64,000 nt of DNA from Lacrimispora amygdalina (GCF_003432035.1 NZ_QOHO01000053.1:34564-98563); one strand, 5' to 3'; numbered from the stretch's first letter, positions 1 through 9,743 are shown. Numbers and translations: made by a program. The notes: a model not told the origin generated them from the letters alone.

Positions 1-29
1 GCACCCCTTTCTGCTTTTATAACTATTTA

Positions 30-482
30 CTATTTCATCATGGCTGCAAGTGTATCATTTACTACCTTGCCGTCTGCTTTTCCTTTTACCTTAGGCATGA
101 GCACCTTCATGATCTTTCCTTTGTCTGCAGCAGTGGGTGTTTCAATTCCCAGTTCCGCCAGCACGCCGCCGATGATCTCCTTAATCTGGTCTACTCCCAT
201 GTCCTCCGGTGCGAACTCTTTATATACTGCAATCCGGAATGAAGCTTCTTCTTTTATGTCGGTACGGTCTGCCGGTGCCTGTTCAAGTGTCTCCTGAGTC
301 TGTCTCAGTTCTTTTTTCACAACTGCATCTGCTTCTTCTTCCGTAATAGGAGTATGATCCTTCTTATCAATCTCAAAATTCTTAAGAGCGGAAAGAAGCA
401 TGGATAACGCATCTTTTCTTGGCTTATCCTTAGCCTTCATCGCTTCTACCATTGCCTGTCTTACTTCATCAATTCTACTCAT
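30..482 (-). CDS. GatB/YqeY domain protein
   Basis: A 150-residue protein of the YqeY family, which resembles the tRNA-binding tail domain of the GatB amidotransferase subunit. It begins MSRIDEVRQAMVEAMKAKDK and ends with the G-K-x-M-K-x-L-M-P-K-x-K-G-K-A-D-G signature typical of the family. It is full length, with no signal peptide or membrane segment, so it should be cytosolic. The start has a GGAGG site 9 bases upstream. It lies directly downstream of prfC on the same strand with a 50-base gap and may be co-transcribed. Its exact function is not established; a link to tRNA metabolism is family inference only. Confidence 0.9.
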   Translation of the reverse strand: MSRIDEVRQAMVEAMKAKDKPRKDALSMLLSALKNFEIDKKDHTPITEEEADAVVKKELRQTQETLEQAPADRTDIKEEASFRIAVYKEFAPEDMGVDQIKEIIGGVLAELGIETPTAADKGKIMKVLMPKVKGKADGKVVNDTLAAMMK

Positions 483-532
483 TGTCTGCTGCCTCCTTGT
501 TTTTATACATTCCCAGGTCCTTCTCTTCCTGA

Positions 533-2122
533 TTAGTTATGTCCGAATTCAGAAAGTCTGAGGCCTGGATTGCGGTCCAGTACCATTCCCACGCTCCAGC
601 TGTTAACAAAAAGCAGAAGCGGGTTGTCTTTTAAGTCCTTAATACGTTTCATATCGGATGTGCCCTGAATCTTTGCTACATCCACCTCAGCGCTGTTTTC
701 TACCCAGCGGATATATTCATATGGCAGCTTTTCAAGCTTCACTTCCACGTTGTATTCATTCTCCAGGCGGTAGGTCAGCACTTCAAACTGCAGTTCTCCC
801 ACGACGCCTACAATAATCTCTTCCATTCCTGTATTAAACTCCTGGAAGATCTGAATGGCACCTTCCTGGGCGATCTGATTCACACCTTTTATAAACTGTT
901 TCCTCTTCATGGTATCAATCTGGCGCACTCTGGCAAAATGCTCCGGTGCGAAGGTGGGAATACCTTCGAATTGGAATTTTTCATTTGATTTACAGAGGGT
1001 GTCTCCAATGGAGAAAATTCCGGGATCAAATACACCGATGATGTCTCCGCCGTACGCCTCTTCCACAATCTTTCTGTCCTGCGCCATCATCTGCTGGGGC
1101 TGGGATAAACGAAGTTTTTTCCCTCCCTGCACGTGATTCACTTCCATACCGGCATCAAACTTTCCGGAAACAATCCTCATGAAAGCAATCCGGTCTCTGT
1201 GAGCCTTATTCATATTTGCCTGAATCTTAAAGACAAAAGCAGAAAAATCCTCGTCAAAAGGATCAATCACTCCGGTTGTTGTCAGTCTGGGAAGAGGTGA
1301 GGTGGTCATCTGAAGAAAATGCTGTAAAAATGTCTCAACACCGAAATTGGTCAGTGCAGAGCCGAAAAAAACGGGGGATAAATCTCCTCTGCTGACCCGT
1401 TCCATATCCAGTTCGTCACTGGCTCCGTCAAGTAGCTCGATCTCGTCCATCAGCTGTCTGTGGAAGGATTCCCCGATTAAAGCGTCCACCTGGTCATCGC
1501 CTAACTGAACCTCCGTGGATTCCACTTCCTTTTGACCGTTCATGGCTGCCTTAAAGGTGGTAATGGTACCCTTAAAACGGTCATAAACCCCTTTAAAATC
1601 TCTTCCGCAGCCAATGGGCCAGTTCACCGGACAGGTTCTGATTCCAAGAACGGACTCAATCTCGTCCATCAGTTCAAAGGGATCTCTCGCCTCCCGGTCC
1701 ATCTTATTTATAAAGGTAAAAATAGGTATATGTCTCATCACACAAACTTTAAAAAGCTTAATCGTCTGCGCTTCCACACCTTTGGAACCATCAATGACCA
1801 TGACAGCAGAGTCTGCCGCCATCAACGTACGGTACGTGTCCTCAGAGAAATCCTGGTGGCCCGGGGTGTCTAAAATATTAATGCAAAATCCGTCGTAGTT
1901 AAACTGTAATACGGAGGAGGTTACGGAAATACCTCTTTCCTTTTCGATCTCCATCCAGTCGGAAACCGCATGTCTTGATGATTTTCTTCCTTTTACAGAG
2001 CCGGCTAAATTAATGGCTCCTCCATATAGAAGAAACTTCTCTGTCAGCGTGGTCTTTCCCGCATCTGGATGGGAAATGATGGCAAATGTTCTTCTCTTCT
2101 TTATTTCTTCTGCAATATTCAC
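533..2122 (-). CDS. prfC: Peptide chain release factor 3
   Basis: A translational GTPase that recycles release factors RF1/RF2 from the ribosome after termination. The G domain carries the P-loop HPDAGKTTLTEK (about residues 18-29), the G3 motif DTPGHQDF and the G4 motif NKMD, followed by EF-Tu-like domain II and a C-terminal RF3 domain ending LRLSEFGHN. The length of 529 residues is normal. The start codon is GTG at 2122, with GGAGG 10 bases upstream; no better ATG is nearby. It has its own promoter-like sequence upstream, and the YqeY-like gene follows it. Confidence 0.96.
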   Translation of the reverse strand: MNIAEEIKKRRTFAIISHPDAGKTTLTEKFLLYGGAINLAGSVKGRKSSRHAVSDWMEIEKERGISVTSSVLQFNYDGFCINILDTPGHQDFSEDTYRTLMAADSAVMVIDGSKGVEAQTIKLFKVCVMRHIPIFTFINKMDREARDPFELMDEIESVLGIRTCPVNWPIGCGRDFKGVYDRFKGTITTFKAAMNGQKEVESTEVQLGDDQVDALIGESFHRQLMDEIELLDGASDELDMERVSRGDLSPVFFGSALTNFGVETFLQHFLQMTTSPLPRLTTTGVIDPFDEDFSAFVFKIQANMNKAHRDRIAFMRIVSGKFDAGMEVNHVQGGKKLRLSQPQQMMAQDRKIVEEAYGGDIIGVFDPGIFSIGDTLCKSNEKFQFEGIPTFAPEHFARVRQIDTMKRKQFIKGVNQIAQEGAIQIFQEFNTGMEEIIVGVVGELQFEVLTYRLENEYNVEVKLEKLPYEYIRWVENSAEVDVAKIQGTSDMKRIKDLKDNPLLLFVNSWSVGMVLDRNPGLRLSEFGHN

Positions 2123-2160
2123 AAAAATAATTCCTCCAATTATACGTCTGAGTCCTGTCT

Positions 2161-2189
2161 ATTGTAGTATGATTCCAACCATAAGTCAA
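2161..2189 (-). promoter_or_regulatory. Sigma-A type promoter of prfC
   Basis: On the minus strand TTGACT (2189-2184) and TACAAT (2166-2161) are separated by 17 bases and lie about 40 bases upstream of the prfC GTG. The fit to the vegetative consensus is good; no experimental support. Confidence 0.6.
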
Positions 2190-2226
2190 GATTCACTCTG
2201 GCAGTTGGAATATGGAATTTTTCCTG

Positions 2227-3414
2227 CTACGCATGAAAAATCTCAGATAAGAGACGGTGTGCCACTTCTTCTTTTGTCATCTTTTCAAGAGCGGTCTCCC
2301 GGTCTTTCGTAATAATGGTAACCACATTGGTATCCGTCCCGAATCCGGCGCCTTCCACCTTTAAATTATTTGCCACAATCATATCGATTTTTTTCCGTTT
2401 CAGCTTTTCCCTGGAATTTTCCAGCATATTCTCTGTTTCCATGGAGAAACCGCAGAGGAATTGCCCTTCCGGCTTGTGCTCTCCAAGCCATTTTAAAATA
2501 TCTTCCGTCCGTTCCAGTTCCAGAGATAAGTCCCCGTCTTTTTTCTTGGTTTTCTCTGCATTCACATGTTTTGGACGATAATCTGCAACGGCTGCCGCTT
2601 TGATCACCGCATCCTGGTCCATTGCTTCTTTTTTCACAGCTTCAAACATGTCTGCGGCGCTTTCCACCTCAATGACCTTCACAAAGGAAGGTTTTTTAAT
2701 CTCTGTTTTTCCGGTTACAAGCGTGACGAAAGCTCCCCTTAAAGCTGCAGCCCTGGCTATTGCATATCCCATTTTTCCAGTGGAAAAATTAGTGATATAG
2801 CGGACCGGATCAAGGGCTTCCCTGGTTGGTCCTGCTGTAACGAGAATCCTCTTTCCTTCCAGATCTTTTTCATATCCTGCTTCTTTTTCGATGTATTCAA
2901 ACAGCGTTTCCGGTTCCGGCATCTTACCTGCACCCACGTCTCCGCAGGCTAAATATCCCACTGCAGGAGTGATGACTTCCATTCCATAGGACTGGCAGAT
3001 CTTTATATTATCCTGTACAATGGGGTTCTCATACATGTTTGTGTTCATGGCAGGCGCAATGATCTTTTTACACTTACATGCCAACACCGTGGTAGAAAGC
3101 ATATCATCTGCCAGTCCATGGGCAAGCTTTGCAATTACATTGGCACTGGCGGGAGCTATCATCACCACATCCGCTAATTTAGCGATGGAAACATGCTCTA
3201 CCTGAAACTGAAAATTACGGTCAAAGGTATCAACCAGGCATTTATTGCCGGTCAGGGATTCAAACGTTATGGGATTTATAAAATTAGTGGCACTCTCAGT
3301 CATGATTACATGGACGTTGCAGCCTTTTTTCACCAGCATGCTGGCAAGCCCGGCTGTTTTATAAGCAGCGATGCTTCCTGTAACGCCCAGAATTATATTT
3401 TTTCCTTTCAGCAT
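2227..3414 (-). CDS. coaBC: Bifunctional phosphopantothenoylcysteine decarboxylase / phosphopantothenate-cysteine ligase
   Basis: Two consecutive steps of coenzyme A synthesis: ligation of cysteine to 4'-phosphopantothenate and decarboxylation of the product. The N-terminal flavoprotein domain (about residues 1-180) begins MLKGKNIILGVTGSIAAYK and holds the catalytic-histidine region VEHVSIAKLAD and the substrate clamp PAMNTNMYENP. The C-terminal CoaB domain holds GPTREALDPVRYITNFSTG. I place the start at 3414 (395 residues): an 18-residue upstream extension is possible in frame, but GGAGG sits 7 bases before this ATG and homology starts here. It is divergent from coaX, which supplies the first step of the same pathway. 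Confidence 0.95.
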   Translation of the reverse strand: MLKGKNIILGVTGSIAAYKTAGLASMLVKKGCNVHVIMTESATNFINPITFESLTGNKCLVDTFDRNFQFQVEHVSIAKLADVVMIAPASANVIAKLAHGLADDMLSTTVLACKCKKIIAPAMNTNMYENPIVQDNIKICQSYGMEVITPAVGYLACGDVGAGKMPEPETLFEYIEKEAGYEKDLEGKRILVTAGPTREALDPVRYITNFSTGKMGYAIARAAALRGAFVTLVTGKTEIKKPSFVKVIEVESAADMFEAVKKEAMDQDAVIKAAAVADYRPKHVNAEKTKKKDGDLSLELERTEDILKWLGEHKPEGQFLCGFSMETENMLENSREKLKRKKIDMIVANNLKVEGAGFGTDTNVVTIITKDRETALEKMTKEEVAHRLLSEIFHA

Positions 3415-3497
3415 AAAAGCCTCCGTTGTTTTTCCATTAAAAATATGATACTCTACAGTATAGCACAAGAAAAAAAAGTTGGAAAGGAGTTCTCTCC

Positions 3498-4262
3498 ATG
3501 ATTTTAGCCATCGATATCGGAAACAGTAATATCGTCATAGGCGGCATAGACAGCAGCAAAACTTATTTTGTTGAACGGGTGAACACCAATCACAGAAAAA
3601 CAGAACTGGAATATGCCGTAAATATAAAGGACATTATGGATCTTAACAGTTTTTCGCTTTCCTCCATTGAAGGATCAATCGTATCCTCGGTTGTCCCTCC
3701 CCTCACTGAGGTTATCCTCTCTGCAGTCAGAAAACTGACGGGCAATACACCTCTCCTTGTGGGCTCAGGAATGAAAACGGGCCTGAACATTAAAATGGAT
3801 AACCCAAAGACAGTGGGAAGCGACTTAATCGTAGATGCCGTTGCCGCACTTAAGAATTTTACCCCTCCTATTATTGTAATAGATATGGGAACTGCAACTA
3901 CCGTGTCCGTGATTGACCAGCAGGGGAATTTTACAGGAGGTATCATCTTTCCCGGTCTCAGGGTTTCTCTGGATTCCTTAAGCAGCCGCGCTGCCCAGCT
4001 TCCTTATATCGGCTTAGATAAACCCGGCAGAATTATTGGTAAAAACACCATTGACAGCATGAAAAACGGCATTCTGTACGGCAATGCGGCCATGATTGAC
4101 GGTATCATTGACCGAATGCAGGATGAGATACAGATGAAAGCCAGCCTTGTGGCAACAGGTGGTCTGGCATCATCGGTCATTTCCCTCTGCCGTCATAAAA
4201 TACACTATGACGATGCTCTGCTGTTAAAAGGTCTGCAGATTTTATATGAAAAAAACAGGTAA
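3498..4262 (+). CDS. coaX: Type III pantothenate kinase
   Basis: Phosphorylates pantothenate, the first step of CoA synthesis; a type III enzyme of the ASKHA fold. Visible motifs are the N-terminal phosphate loop DIGNSNIVIG, the conserved VGSDLIVDAVAA stretch and the DMGTATTVSV second phosphate motif. At 254 residues it is normal length. The start is preceded by AAAGGAG. It is divergent from coaBC across an 83-base gap holding a small ATACT/AGTAT inverted repeat. sigG follows 112 bases downstream on the same strand. Confidence 0.95.
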   Translation: MILAIDIGNSNIVIGGIDSSKTYFVERVNTNHRKTELEYAVNIKDIMDLNSFSLSSIEGSIVSSVVPPLTEVILSAVRKLTGNTPLLVGSGMKTGLNIKMDNPKTVGSDLIVDAVAALKNFTPPIIVIDMGTATTVSVIDQQGNFTGGIIFPGLRVSLDSLSSRAAQLPYIGLDKPGRIIGKNTIDSMKNGILYGNAAMIDGIIDRMQDEIQMKASLVATGGLASSVISLCRHKIHYDDALLLKGLQILYEKNR

Positions 4263-4374
4263 AATAAAAGCGCCCAAAAACTGGAAATAAATTTTAATTC
4301 GGCAATCGTATAAAAGCCCTCGAATAAGTACATCATTTCTATGTAAGAGATTAAAATGATGCGGAGGGAAAGAT

Positions 4375-5151
4375 ATGTCTGGATACAAAGTAGAGATTTG
4401 CGGCGTCAATACTTCCAAACTGCCTCTTCTGAGCAATGAGGAGAAGGAAGTTCTTTTCAAGCGGATACTTAACGGAGATAAAAAAGCCAGAGAAGATTAC
4501 ATCAGGGGAAACTTAAGACTGGTTCTCAGTGTCATACAGCGTTTTTCCGGCAGCAGCGAGAATGTGGACGATTTGTTTCAGATCGGCTGCATCGGTCTGA
4601 TCAAGGCCATCGATAATTTTGACATTACGCAGAATGTCCGGTTCTCCACTTATGCAGTGCCCATGATACTGGGCGAGGTACGGCGTTATCTTCGGGATAA
4701 TAACTCCATCCGTGTCAGCCGTTCCCTGCGTGATACTGCTTATAAAGCAATTTACGCAAAAGAAAACCTGATGAAAAAGAACTTAAAAGAACCCACACTC
4801 ATGGAAATAGCGGATGAAATCGGTGTCAGCAAGGAAGATATTACCTATGCACTTGATGCGATTCAGAGCCCGGTAAGTTTATATGAACCGGTTTACTCAG
4901 ATGGGGGAGATCCTCTGTTTGTCATGGACCAGATCAGTGACAAGAAAAACCTGGAAGAAAACTGGGTTGAGGACATCTCTTTAAACGAGGCCATGAGAAG
5001 ACTTCCGGAACGGGAACGTCATATTATCGATATGCGTTTCTTTGAAGGCAAAACACAGACGGAAGTCGCGGAAGAGATCCATATCAGTCAGGCTCAGGTC
5101 AGCAGGCTGGAAAAGAACGCTCTTAAAACCATGAAAAATTATCTTTCATAA
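4375..5151 (+). CDS. sigG: RNA polymerase sporulation sigma factor SigG
   Basis: The late forespore sigma factor. It begins MSGYKVEICGVNTSKLPLLS, the characteristic SigG N-terminus including the CGVNTS region (known in Bacillus SigG as part of the anti-sigma SpoIIAB interface). Region 2 is at about residues 40-110 (DDLFQIGCIGLIKAIDNFD, YAVPMILGEVRRYLRD) and region 4 at about 205-258 (HISQAQVSRLEKNALKTMK). There is no pro-sequence, consistent with SigG. SD GGAGGG lies 7 bases before ATG. The usual order is spoIIGA-sigE-sigG on one strand; here sigG is on the opposite strand, converging on sigE. Confidence 0.95.
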   Translation: MSGYKVEICGVNTSKLPLLSNEEKEVLFKRILNGDKKAREDYIRGNLRLVLSVIQRFSGSSENVDDLFQIGCIGLIKAIDNFDITQNVRFSTYAVPMILGEVRRYLRDNNSIRVSRSLRDTAYKAIYAKENLMKKNLKEPTLMEIADEIGVSKEDITYALDAIQSPVSLYEPVYSDGGDPLFVMDQISDKKNLEENWVEDISLNEAMRRLPERERHIIDMRFFEGKTQTEVAEEIHISQAQVSRLEKNALKTMKNYLS

Positions 5152-5175
5152 ACAGCTTTATGTGAAACTCACATA

Positions 5176-5210
5176 GCATAAGCCCACCTTTTTTCAAAGG
5201 CAGGCTTAGC
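5176..5210. terminator. Hairpin between convergent sigG and sigE
   Basis: Between the two stop codons GCATAAGCC pairs with GGCTTAGC (one bulged base), with an inner CC/GG pair across a symmetric internal loop. Neither side has a long T-run (the plus side has ATAATCTTTT), so this is a weak candidate for bidirectional termination. A second small hairpin (TATGTGA/TCACATA, 5159-5175) lies just before it. Confidence 0.4.
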
Positions 5211-5221
5211 TACATAATCTT

Positions 5222-5962
5222 TTATTCGAACCTGACAATTTCTTTTTTCAGCCTCTTCATAATCTTTTTCTCAAGCCTTGATATGTAAGATTGGGAAATG
5301 CCAAGTAAATCCGCCACTTCCTTCTGCGTCATCTCTTCCCCATCCTCATCGGAAAGGCCAAACCGCAGCTCCACGATCTTGCGTTCCCTGGGACTTAACC
5401 GGCTGATTGCGGTGTTCAGGAGATTTCTTTCAACCTCTGTTTCCAAATCTTTATAAATTACATCCTCATCCGTACCAAGGATATCTGACAAAAGAAGCTC
5501 ATTTCCATCCCAATCCACGTTTAAAGGCTCATCAATGGACACTTCCATTTTTGTCTTATTATTTCTTCTTAAATACATGAGTATCTCGTTTTCAATGCAG
5601 CGGGAAGCATAAGTTGCCAGTTTTATATTTTTTGTTGGATTAAAGGTATTGATTGCCTTTATCAGCCCGATGGTACCTATGGAGATTAGATCTTCCACGC
5701 CAACACTGGTATTATCAAATTTTTTAGCGATATAAACGACCAGGCGGAGATTGTGTTCAATCAATTCTGATTTCGCTCTCTGGTCCTCGTCTCCTCCAAG
5801 AAGTGCAATAATCTGGGCCTCTTTCTCATTATCCAGGGGTGCAGGCAGAATATCCGCACCTCCGATGTAATGGATCTCCCCCTGAGACGGCATCATCAAT
5901 GTTCTGAATGTAGGAATTGCTTTAAACTGAAAACGATTTGGTACAGATACTTTTATAATCAT
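5222..5962 (-). CDS. sigE: RNA polymerase sporulation sigma factor SigE precursor
   Basis: The early mother-cell sigma factor, made as an inactive pro-protein. The first 30 or so residues form a pro-region, followed by [14 protein letters not shown], which matches the known cleavage neighbourhood YYIGGSEALPPPL of Bacillus pro-SigE. Region 2 includes [17 protein letters not shown] and NEILMYLRR; region 4 includes [20 protein letters not shown] near the C-terminus. It lies 29 bases downstream of spoIIGA, encoding its processing protease, which distinguishes it from the similar SigK. SD GGAGAG lies 9 bases before ATG. Confidence 0.95.
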   Translation of the reverse strand: MIIKVSVPNRFQFKAIPTFRTLMMPSQGEIHYIGGADILPAPLDNEKEAQIIALLGGDEDQRAKSELIEHNLRLVVYIAKKFDNTSVGVEDLISIGTIGLIKAINTFNPTKNIKLATYASRCIENEILMYLRRNNKTKMEVSIDEPLNVDWDGNELLLSDILGTDEDVIYKDLETEVERNLLNTAISRLSPRERKIVELRFGLSDEDGEEMTQKEVADLLGISQSYISRLEKKIMKRLKKEIVRFE

Positions 5963-5991
5963 GTCGACACTCTCTCCTTTACATCATACAA

Positions 5992-6828
5992 TTACTCATC
6001 GTGCAGCAGCATCTGATAATCTCCGCTTGAGGACAGCGCCTTTTTGCAGACAGCAATCAGAGGCTTTTCAATTATTTTTACATCATCCCCCTGGCGTACC
6101 TCCATCTCGTCTAAAAAAATACCGGGCATGACTCCGTTTGATTTCCCCACACTTCCGAAAGGGATATAAACCACTTCAGAAACACTTTCACAGAGTTCCC
6201 GGACGGCTTCATAGGTCACAACGTGGACGGGACGGCGGCTTACCGGCTCATAAAGGCGGTTTCCTGTATCAAGAAGAGCAGTCACCCTCTTTTCCTTTCC
6301 TCTGTAATGCATGGTGACTTCATATAGATTGCTCTTTGCTTTCCACAGCCCCGGAAGCCATCGAAGCAAAACGCGAATTCCAAAATAGGATCCGGCTCCC
6401 AAAAAAATCAACTGGTAAAAAGGAATGGCCTTGCCTGTATTTCCTCTAAGAATCTGTTCTATATAATAGCCGGCCTTCGTATGCTGATATAGGAACTCCA
6501 TAATTCCTCCTACAGCCACGGAAGCCAGATAAAGGGCTATTACTCCTTTTCCGATATCTTTGGGTCTTTTTAAGTCGAAAGCCGTCACTACCATCAGGGT
6601 ACTGACTCCCAGATAAGTAACTGCCATCTCAGGCAAAACAGGCAAATATGGAAAAGCAGCGGCAAACACGGCCCACGCTGCTCCCAAAGCTGCCCCCAGA
6701 ATCAGCCTCCACCGGATCAGACGGTACTTCATCCCCCGTCTTACGATGGACAATACCAGAAAATCCATGGTAAAATTAATAAAGAACAACACATCTATGT
6801 ACAGGTTAAGTTCCGTTGCTGCGTTCAC
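5992..6828 (-). CDS. spoIIGA: Sigma-E processing peptidase SpoIIGA
   Basis: Membrane aspartic protease that removes the pro-region of SigE when signalled by the forespore protein SpoIIR. The N-terminal half has about five hydrophobic segments (first one YIDVLFFINFTMDFLVLSIV); the cytosolic C-terminal half has the protease motif ALLDTGNRLYEP. The start is uncertain. A GTG at 6885 is in frame but lies upstream of the probable -35 box and cannot be used from that promoter. The GTG at 6828 given here overlaps the ribosome site. The best-placed codon is ACG at 6816, 8 bases after a near-perfect GGGAGGTGA, giving an N-terminus (x-ELNLYIDVLF) like that of the family. No ATG exists in the right place. 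Confidence 0.88.
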   Translation of the reverse strand: MNAATELNLYIDVLFFINFTMDFLVLSIVRRGMKYRLIRWRLILGAALGAAWAVFAAAFPYLPVLPEMAVTYLGVSTLMVVTAFDLKRPKDIGKGVIALYLASVAVGGIMEFLYQHTKAGYYIEQILRGNTGKAIPFYQLIFLGAGSYFGIRVLLRWLPGLWKAKSNLYEVTMHYRGKEKRVTALLDTGNRLYEPVSRRPVHVVTYEAVRELCESVSEVVYIPFGSVGKSNGVMPGIFLDEMEVRQGDDVKIIEKPLIAVCKKALSSSGDYQMLLHDE

Positions 6829-6846
6829 CTCCCGCCCTGTAGGAAC

Positions 6847-6879
6847 ATTATAGCCAGTTATCCATTCAGAATTTGTCAA
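6847..6879 (-). promoter_or_regulatory. Long-spacer spoIIG-type promoter
   Basis: Minus-strand TTGACA (6879-6874) and TATAAT (6852-6847) are separated by 21 bases rather than 17. The Bacillus subtilis spoIIG promoter is a sigma-A promoter with a similarly long (22-base) spacer and needs phosphorylated Spo0A. Weak Spo0A-box-like heptamers lie near the -35 (TGACAAA), but I cannot assign sites firmly. Predicted transcription starts near 6840, leaving a leader of about 12-25 bases. Confidence 0.6.
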
Positions 6880-7019
6880 AACCACGGAAAAAATTCCACT
6901 TTTTCATCGTCTTTTTCCAACCTGCTGTGTCAGTTCCCGACAGTATTTTACAGTCCGGATCCGATATTTTTGTCTTACTCTCTCTTATCTGGAGATTGGG
7001 GCTTCCAATCCCGGACAGC

Positions 7020-7066
7020 AAAAAAACAGCCGGACACAGTGGTTTTTTCCGTGTTCGACTGTTTTT
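7020..7066 (-). terminator. Intrinsic terminator after valS
   Basis: On the minus strand ACAG-CG-ACAC pairs, with small mismatches, with GTGT-CG-CTGT around an A-rich loop, followed by seven T residues (7026-7020). The plus strand also ends in a run of T, so it may work in both directions. It separates valS from spoIIGA. Confidence 0.75.
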
Positions 7067-7103
7067 TCATACAATATTATATTGTCGATTTTTTATAAAA
7101 GGA

Positions 7104-9743
7104 TTAAGAAAGCTGTGAAAGCCGTTCTTTCACCTGCTCCATCATCTGAGCATACTTCTCAAGCTTTGCCTTTTCTTCTTCGATCTTGGCCTCAGGCGCC
7201 TTGCTTACGAACTTCTCATTGCTTAACATGGTGCGCACACGCTCCAGTTCCTTATTAAGGCGTTCCTCTTCCTTCTTCAGGCGTTCAATTTCTTTCTCAA
7301 CATCAACCAGCTCTGCAAACGGCATATAGATGACAGCCTGGTGAATCACTGCTGAAACCGCGTCTTCACCGATCCCTGCCTTATCCTTCTGTATGCATAC
7401 CTCACCTGCATATCCAAGAGCAGCAAAAAATACTTTGCTTCTCTCAAAAATATCCAGAACGTCCTGATTTTCAGAAACTACGTATACCTTTGCTTTTTTG
7501 CTGGGGGGAACATTCATGGAGGTTCTCACATTTCTGATACCCCGTACTGCTTCCTTTATGGTTTCTACCGCCAGCTCATCCGCCTCAAATGCAAATTCTT
7601 CCCTGTATTCCGGCCATTTTGATATCATAATTGACTCTTCTTCCTCCGAAAGATTGCAGAAAATCTCCTCAGTCAGGAATGGCATATAGGGGTGAAGCAG
7701 CTTTAAGGAATTGATTAAAACAGTTTTTAATGTCCATACGGCTGCATTCTTTGTGGTATCTTCTTCGTTCCACAGCCTTGGTTTCACCATCTCGATGTAC
7801 CAGTCGCAGAATTCTTCCCAGATAAAATCATATACCTTGGAAAGAGCGATTCCAAGCTCATATTTATCCAGATTTTCTGTTACATCCCTGGCAAGAGTAT
7901 TGGCTTTTGATAAAATCCACTTATCCGCCATGGTGAGCTCAGTAAGCTGTGCTTTTGCATCAGGAGCCTTTTCAATATTCATCATGATAAACCGGGATGC
8001 ATTCCATACTTTATTGGCAAAATTTCTGCTTGCCTCTACCCGCTCCCAGTAAAAGCGCATATCATTGCCCGGTGCATTACCGGTAATCAGTGTCATTCTA
8101 AGGGCATCTGCGCCGTATTTATCGATAACTTCCAGAGGATCAATGCCGTTTCCTAAGGATTTGCTCATTTTCCTTCCTTCGGAATCTCTAACCAGTCCAT
8201 GAATCAGCACAGTATGGAAGGGAAGCTCCCCTGTCTGCTCAATTCCGGAGAATACCATGCGGATTACCCAGAAGAAAATAATATCATAACCGGTTACAAG
8301 AACGCTGGTGGGATAGAAATATTTTAAATCTTCTGTATTTTCCGGCCAGCCAAGGGTTGAGAATGGCCAGAGAGCAGAGGAAAACCAGGTATCAAGGGTA
8401 TCTTCATCCTGCGTGAAGTGAGTACCGCCGCACTTGGGACAAACATCAGGAGAATCTTTGGAAACAATAATTTCATGACACTTATCACAATAATATGCCG
8501 GAATCCGGTGTCCCCACCAGAGCTGTCTGGAAATACACCAGTCCCTGATATTCTCCAGCCAGTGAAGGTAGATCTTATCAAAACGCTCCGGAACGAACTT
8601 CAGCTTTCCGGTCTTTAATGCCTCGATAGCCGGTTTTGCCATCTCTTCCATCTTAACAAACCACTGCTGTTTCACCATAGGCTCTACCGTGGTTTTACAG
8701 CGGTCATGGGTACCGACTGCATGAGAATGGGGAACCACTTTAACCAGAAGTCCTGAATCCTCTAAGTCTTTAACAATGGCCTTTCTGGCTTCGTAACGCT
8801 CCATACCGTTATATTTACTGCCTGCAAGACAAATGGTGGCATCATCATTCATGATTGTAAGCTCAGGCAGCTGATGTCTTCTTCCCACTTCAAAGTCATT
8901 GGGGTCATGAGCCGGGGTGATCTTAACGCAGCCGGTTCCAAATTCCTTGTCTACATAGGAATCCGCAATGACAGGAATCTCCCGGCCGGTAAGCGGAAGG
9001 ATTAACATCTTACCGATTAAATCCTGGTAACGCTCGTCATCGGGATTTACCGCTACTGCCGTATCACCTAAGAGCGTTTCCGGTCTTGTGGTTGCTATTT
9101 CCACGAATCTTCCTTCCTCACCTGCAATGGGGTAGTTAATATGCCAGAAAAATCCATTCTGGTCTTCATGTTCTACCTCAGCATCGGAAATAGAGGTCTG
9201 ACAGACAGGACACCAGTTTACAATCCTGGAACCTTTATAGATATAGCCTTTTTTATACAATCTGATGAAAACTTCCTGTACTGCCTCGGAACAGCCTTCA
9301 TCCATGGTAAAACGCTCTCTGTCCCAGTCAGCAGAGGATCCCATCTTGTGAAGCTGATTAATGATCCGGCTTCCGTAATCTTTTCTCCAGTCCCAGCATT
9401 TTTCCAAAAAGCCGTCCCGTCCTAAATCTGCCTTTTCAATCCCCTGGGCTCTTAAGCTTTCAATTACTTTTACTTCTGTCGCAATGGCTGCATGATCCGT
9501 ACCCGGCTGCCATAAAGCCTCAAAGCCCTGCATCCTCTTATAGCGGATCAGAATATCCTGCATGGTATTATCAAGGGCATGCCCCATATGAAGATGACCG
9601 GTAATATTGGGCGGGGGCATCACAATGGTAAACGGTTTTTTATCCTTATTTGGTTTGGCATGGAAATACTTTTTGTCCAGCCACTTCTGATAAAGTTTGC
9701 CTTCAATCCCTGAAGGATCATAGGTTTTCTCCAACTCTTTCAT
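7104..9743 (-). CDS. valS: Valyl-tRNA synthetase
   Basis: Charges tRNA-Val; a class I synthetase of 879 residues, the usual bacterial length. It has the HIGH-type motif [15 protein letters not shown] (about residues 42-56), the editing (CP1) domain with [15 protein letters not shown], the KMSKS loop [14 protein letters not shown], an anticodon-binding helical domain and a C-terminal arginine/lysine-rich coiled coil (about 810-879) that contacts tRNA. A C-x2-C...C-x2-C pair ([16 protein letters not shown]) suggests a zinc knuckle in the insertion. Expression is controlled by the T-box leader immediately upstream. Confidence 0.98.
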   Translation of the reverse strand: MKELEKTYDPSGIEGKLYQKWLDKKYFHAKPNKDKKPFTIVMPPPNITGHLHMGHALDNTMQDILIRYKRMQGFEALWQPGTDHAAIATEVKVIESLRAQGIEKADLGRDGFLEKCWDWRKDYGSRIINQLHKMGSSADWDRERFTMDEGCSEAVQEVFIRLYKKGYIYKGSRIVNWCPVCQTSISDAEVEHEDQNGFFWHINYPIAGEEGRFVEIATTRPETLLGDTAVAVNPDDERYQDLIGKMLILPLTGREIPVIADSYVDKEFGTGCVKITPAHDPNDFEVGRRHQLPELTIMNDDATICLAGSKYNGMERYEARKAIVKDLEDSGLLVKVVPHSHAVGTHDRCKTTVEPMVKQQWFVKMEEMAKPAIEALKTGKLKFVPERFDKIYLHWLENIRDWCISRQLWWGHRIPAYYCDKCHEIIVSKDSPDVCPKCGGTHFTQDEDTLDTWFSSALWPFSTLGWPENTEDLKYFYPTSVLVTGYDIIFFWVIRMVFSGIEQTGELPFHTVLIHGLVRDSEGRKMSKSLGNGIDPLEVIDKYGADALRMTLITGNAPGNDMRFYWERVEASRNFANKVWNASRFIMMNIEKAPDAKAQLTELTMADKWILSKANTLARDVTENLDKYELGIALSKVYDFIWEEFCDWYIEMVKPRLWNEEDTTKNAAVWTLKTVLINSLKLLHPYMPFLTEEIFCNLSEEEESIMISKWPEYREEFAFEADELAVETIKEAVRGIRNVRTSMNVPPSKKAKVYVVSENQDVLDIFERSKVFFAALGYAGEVCIQKDKAGIGEDAVSAVIHQAVIYMPFAELVDVEKEIERLKKEEERLNKELERVRTMLSNEKFVSKAPEAKIEEEKAKLEKYAQMMEQVKERLSQLS

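Noticed and set aside
6829..6885. Longer spoIIGA starting at GTG 6885
   Set aside because: The extra codons contain both the TTGACA and TATAAT boxes of the probable promoter, and the extension does not resemble SpoIIGA N-termini.
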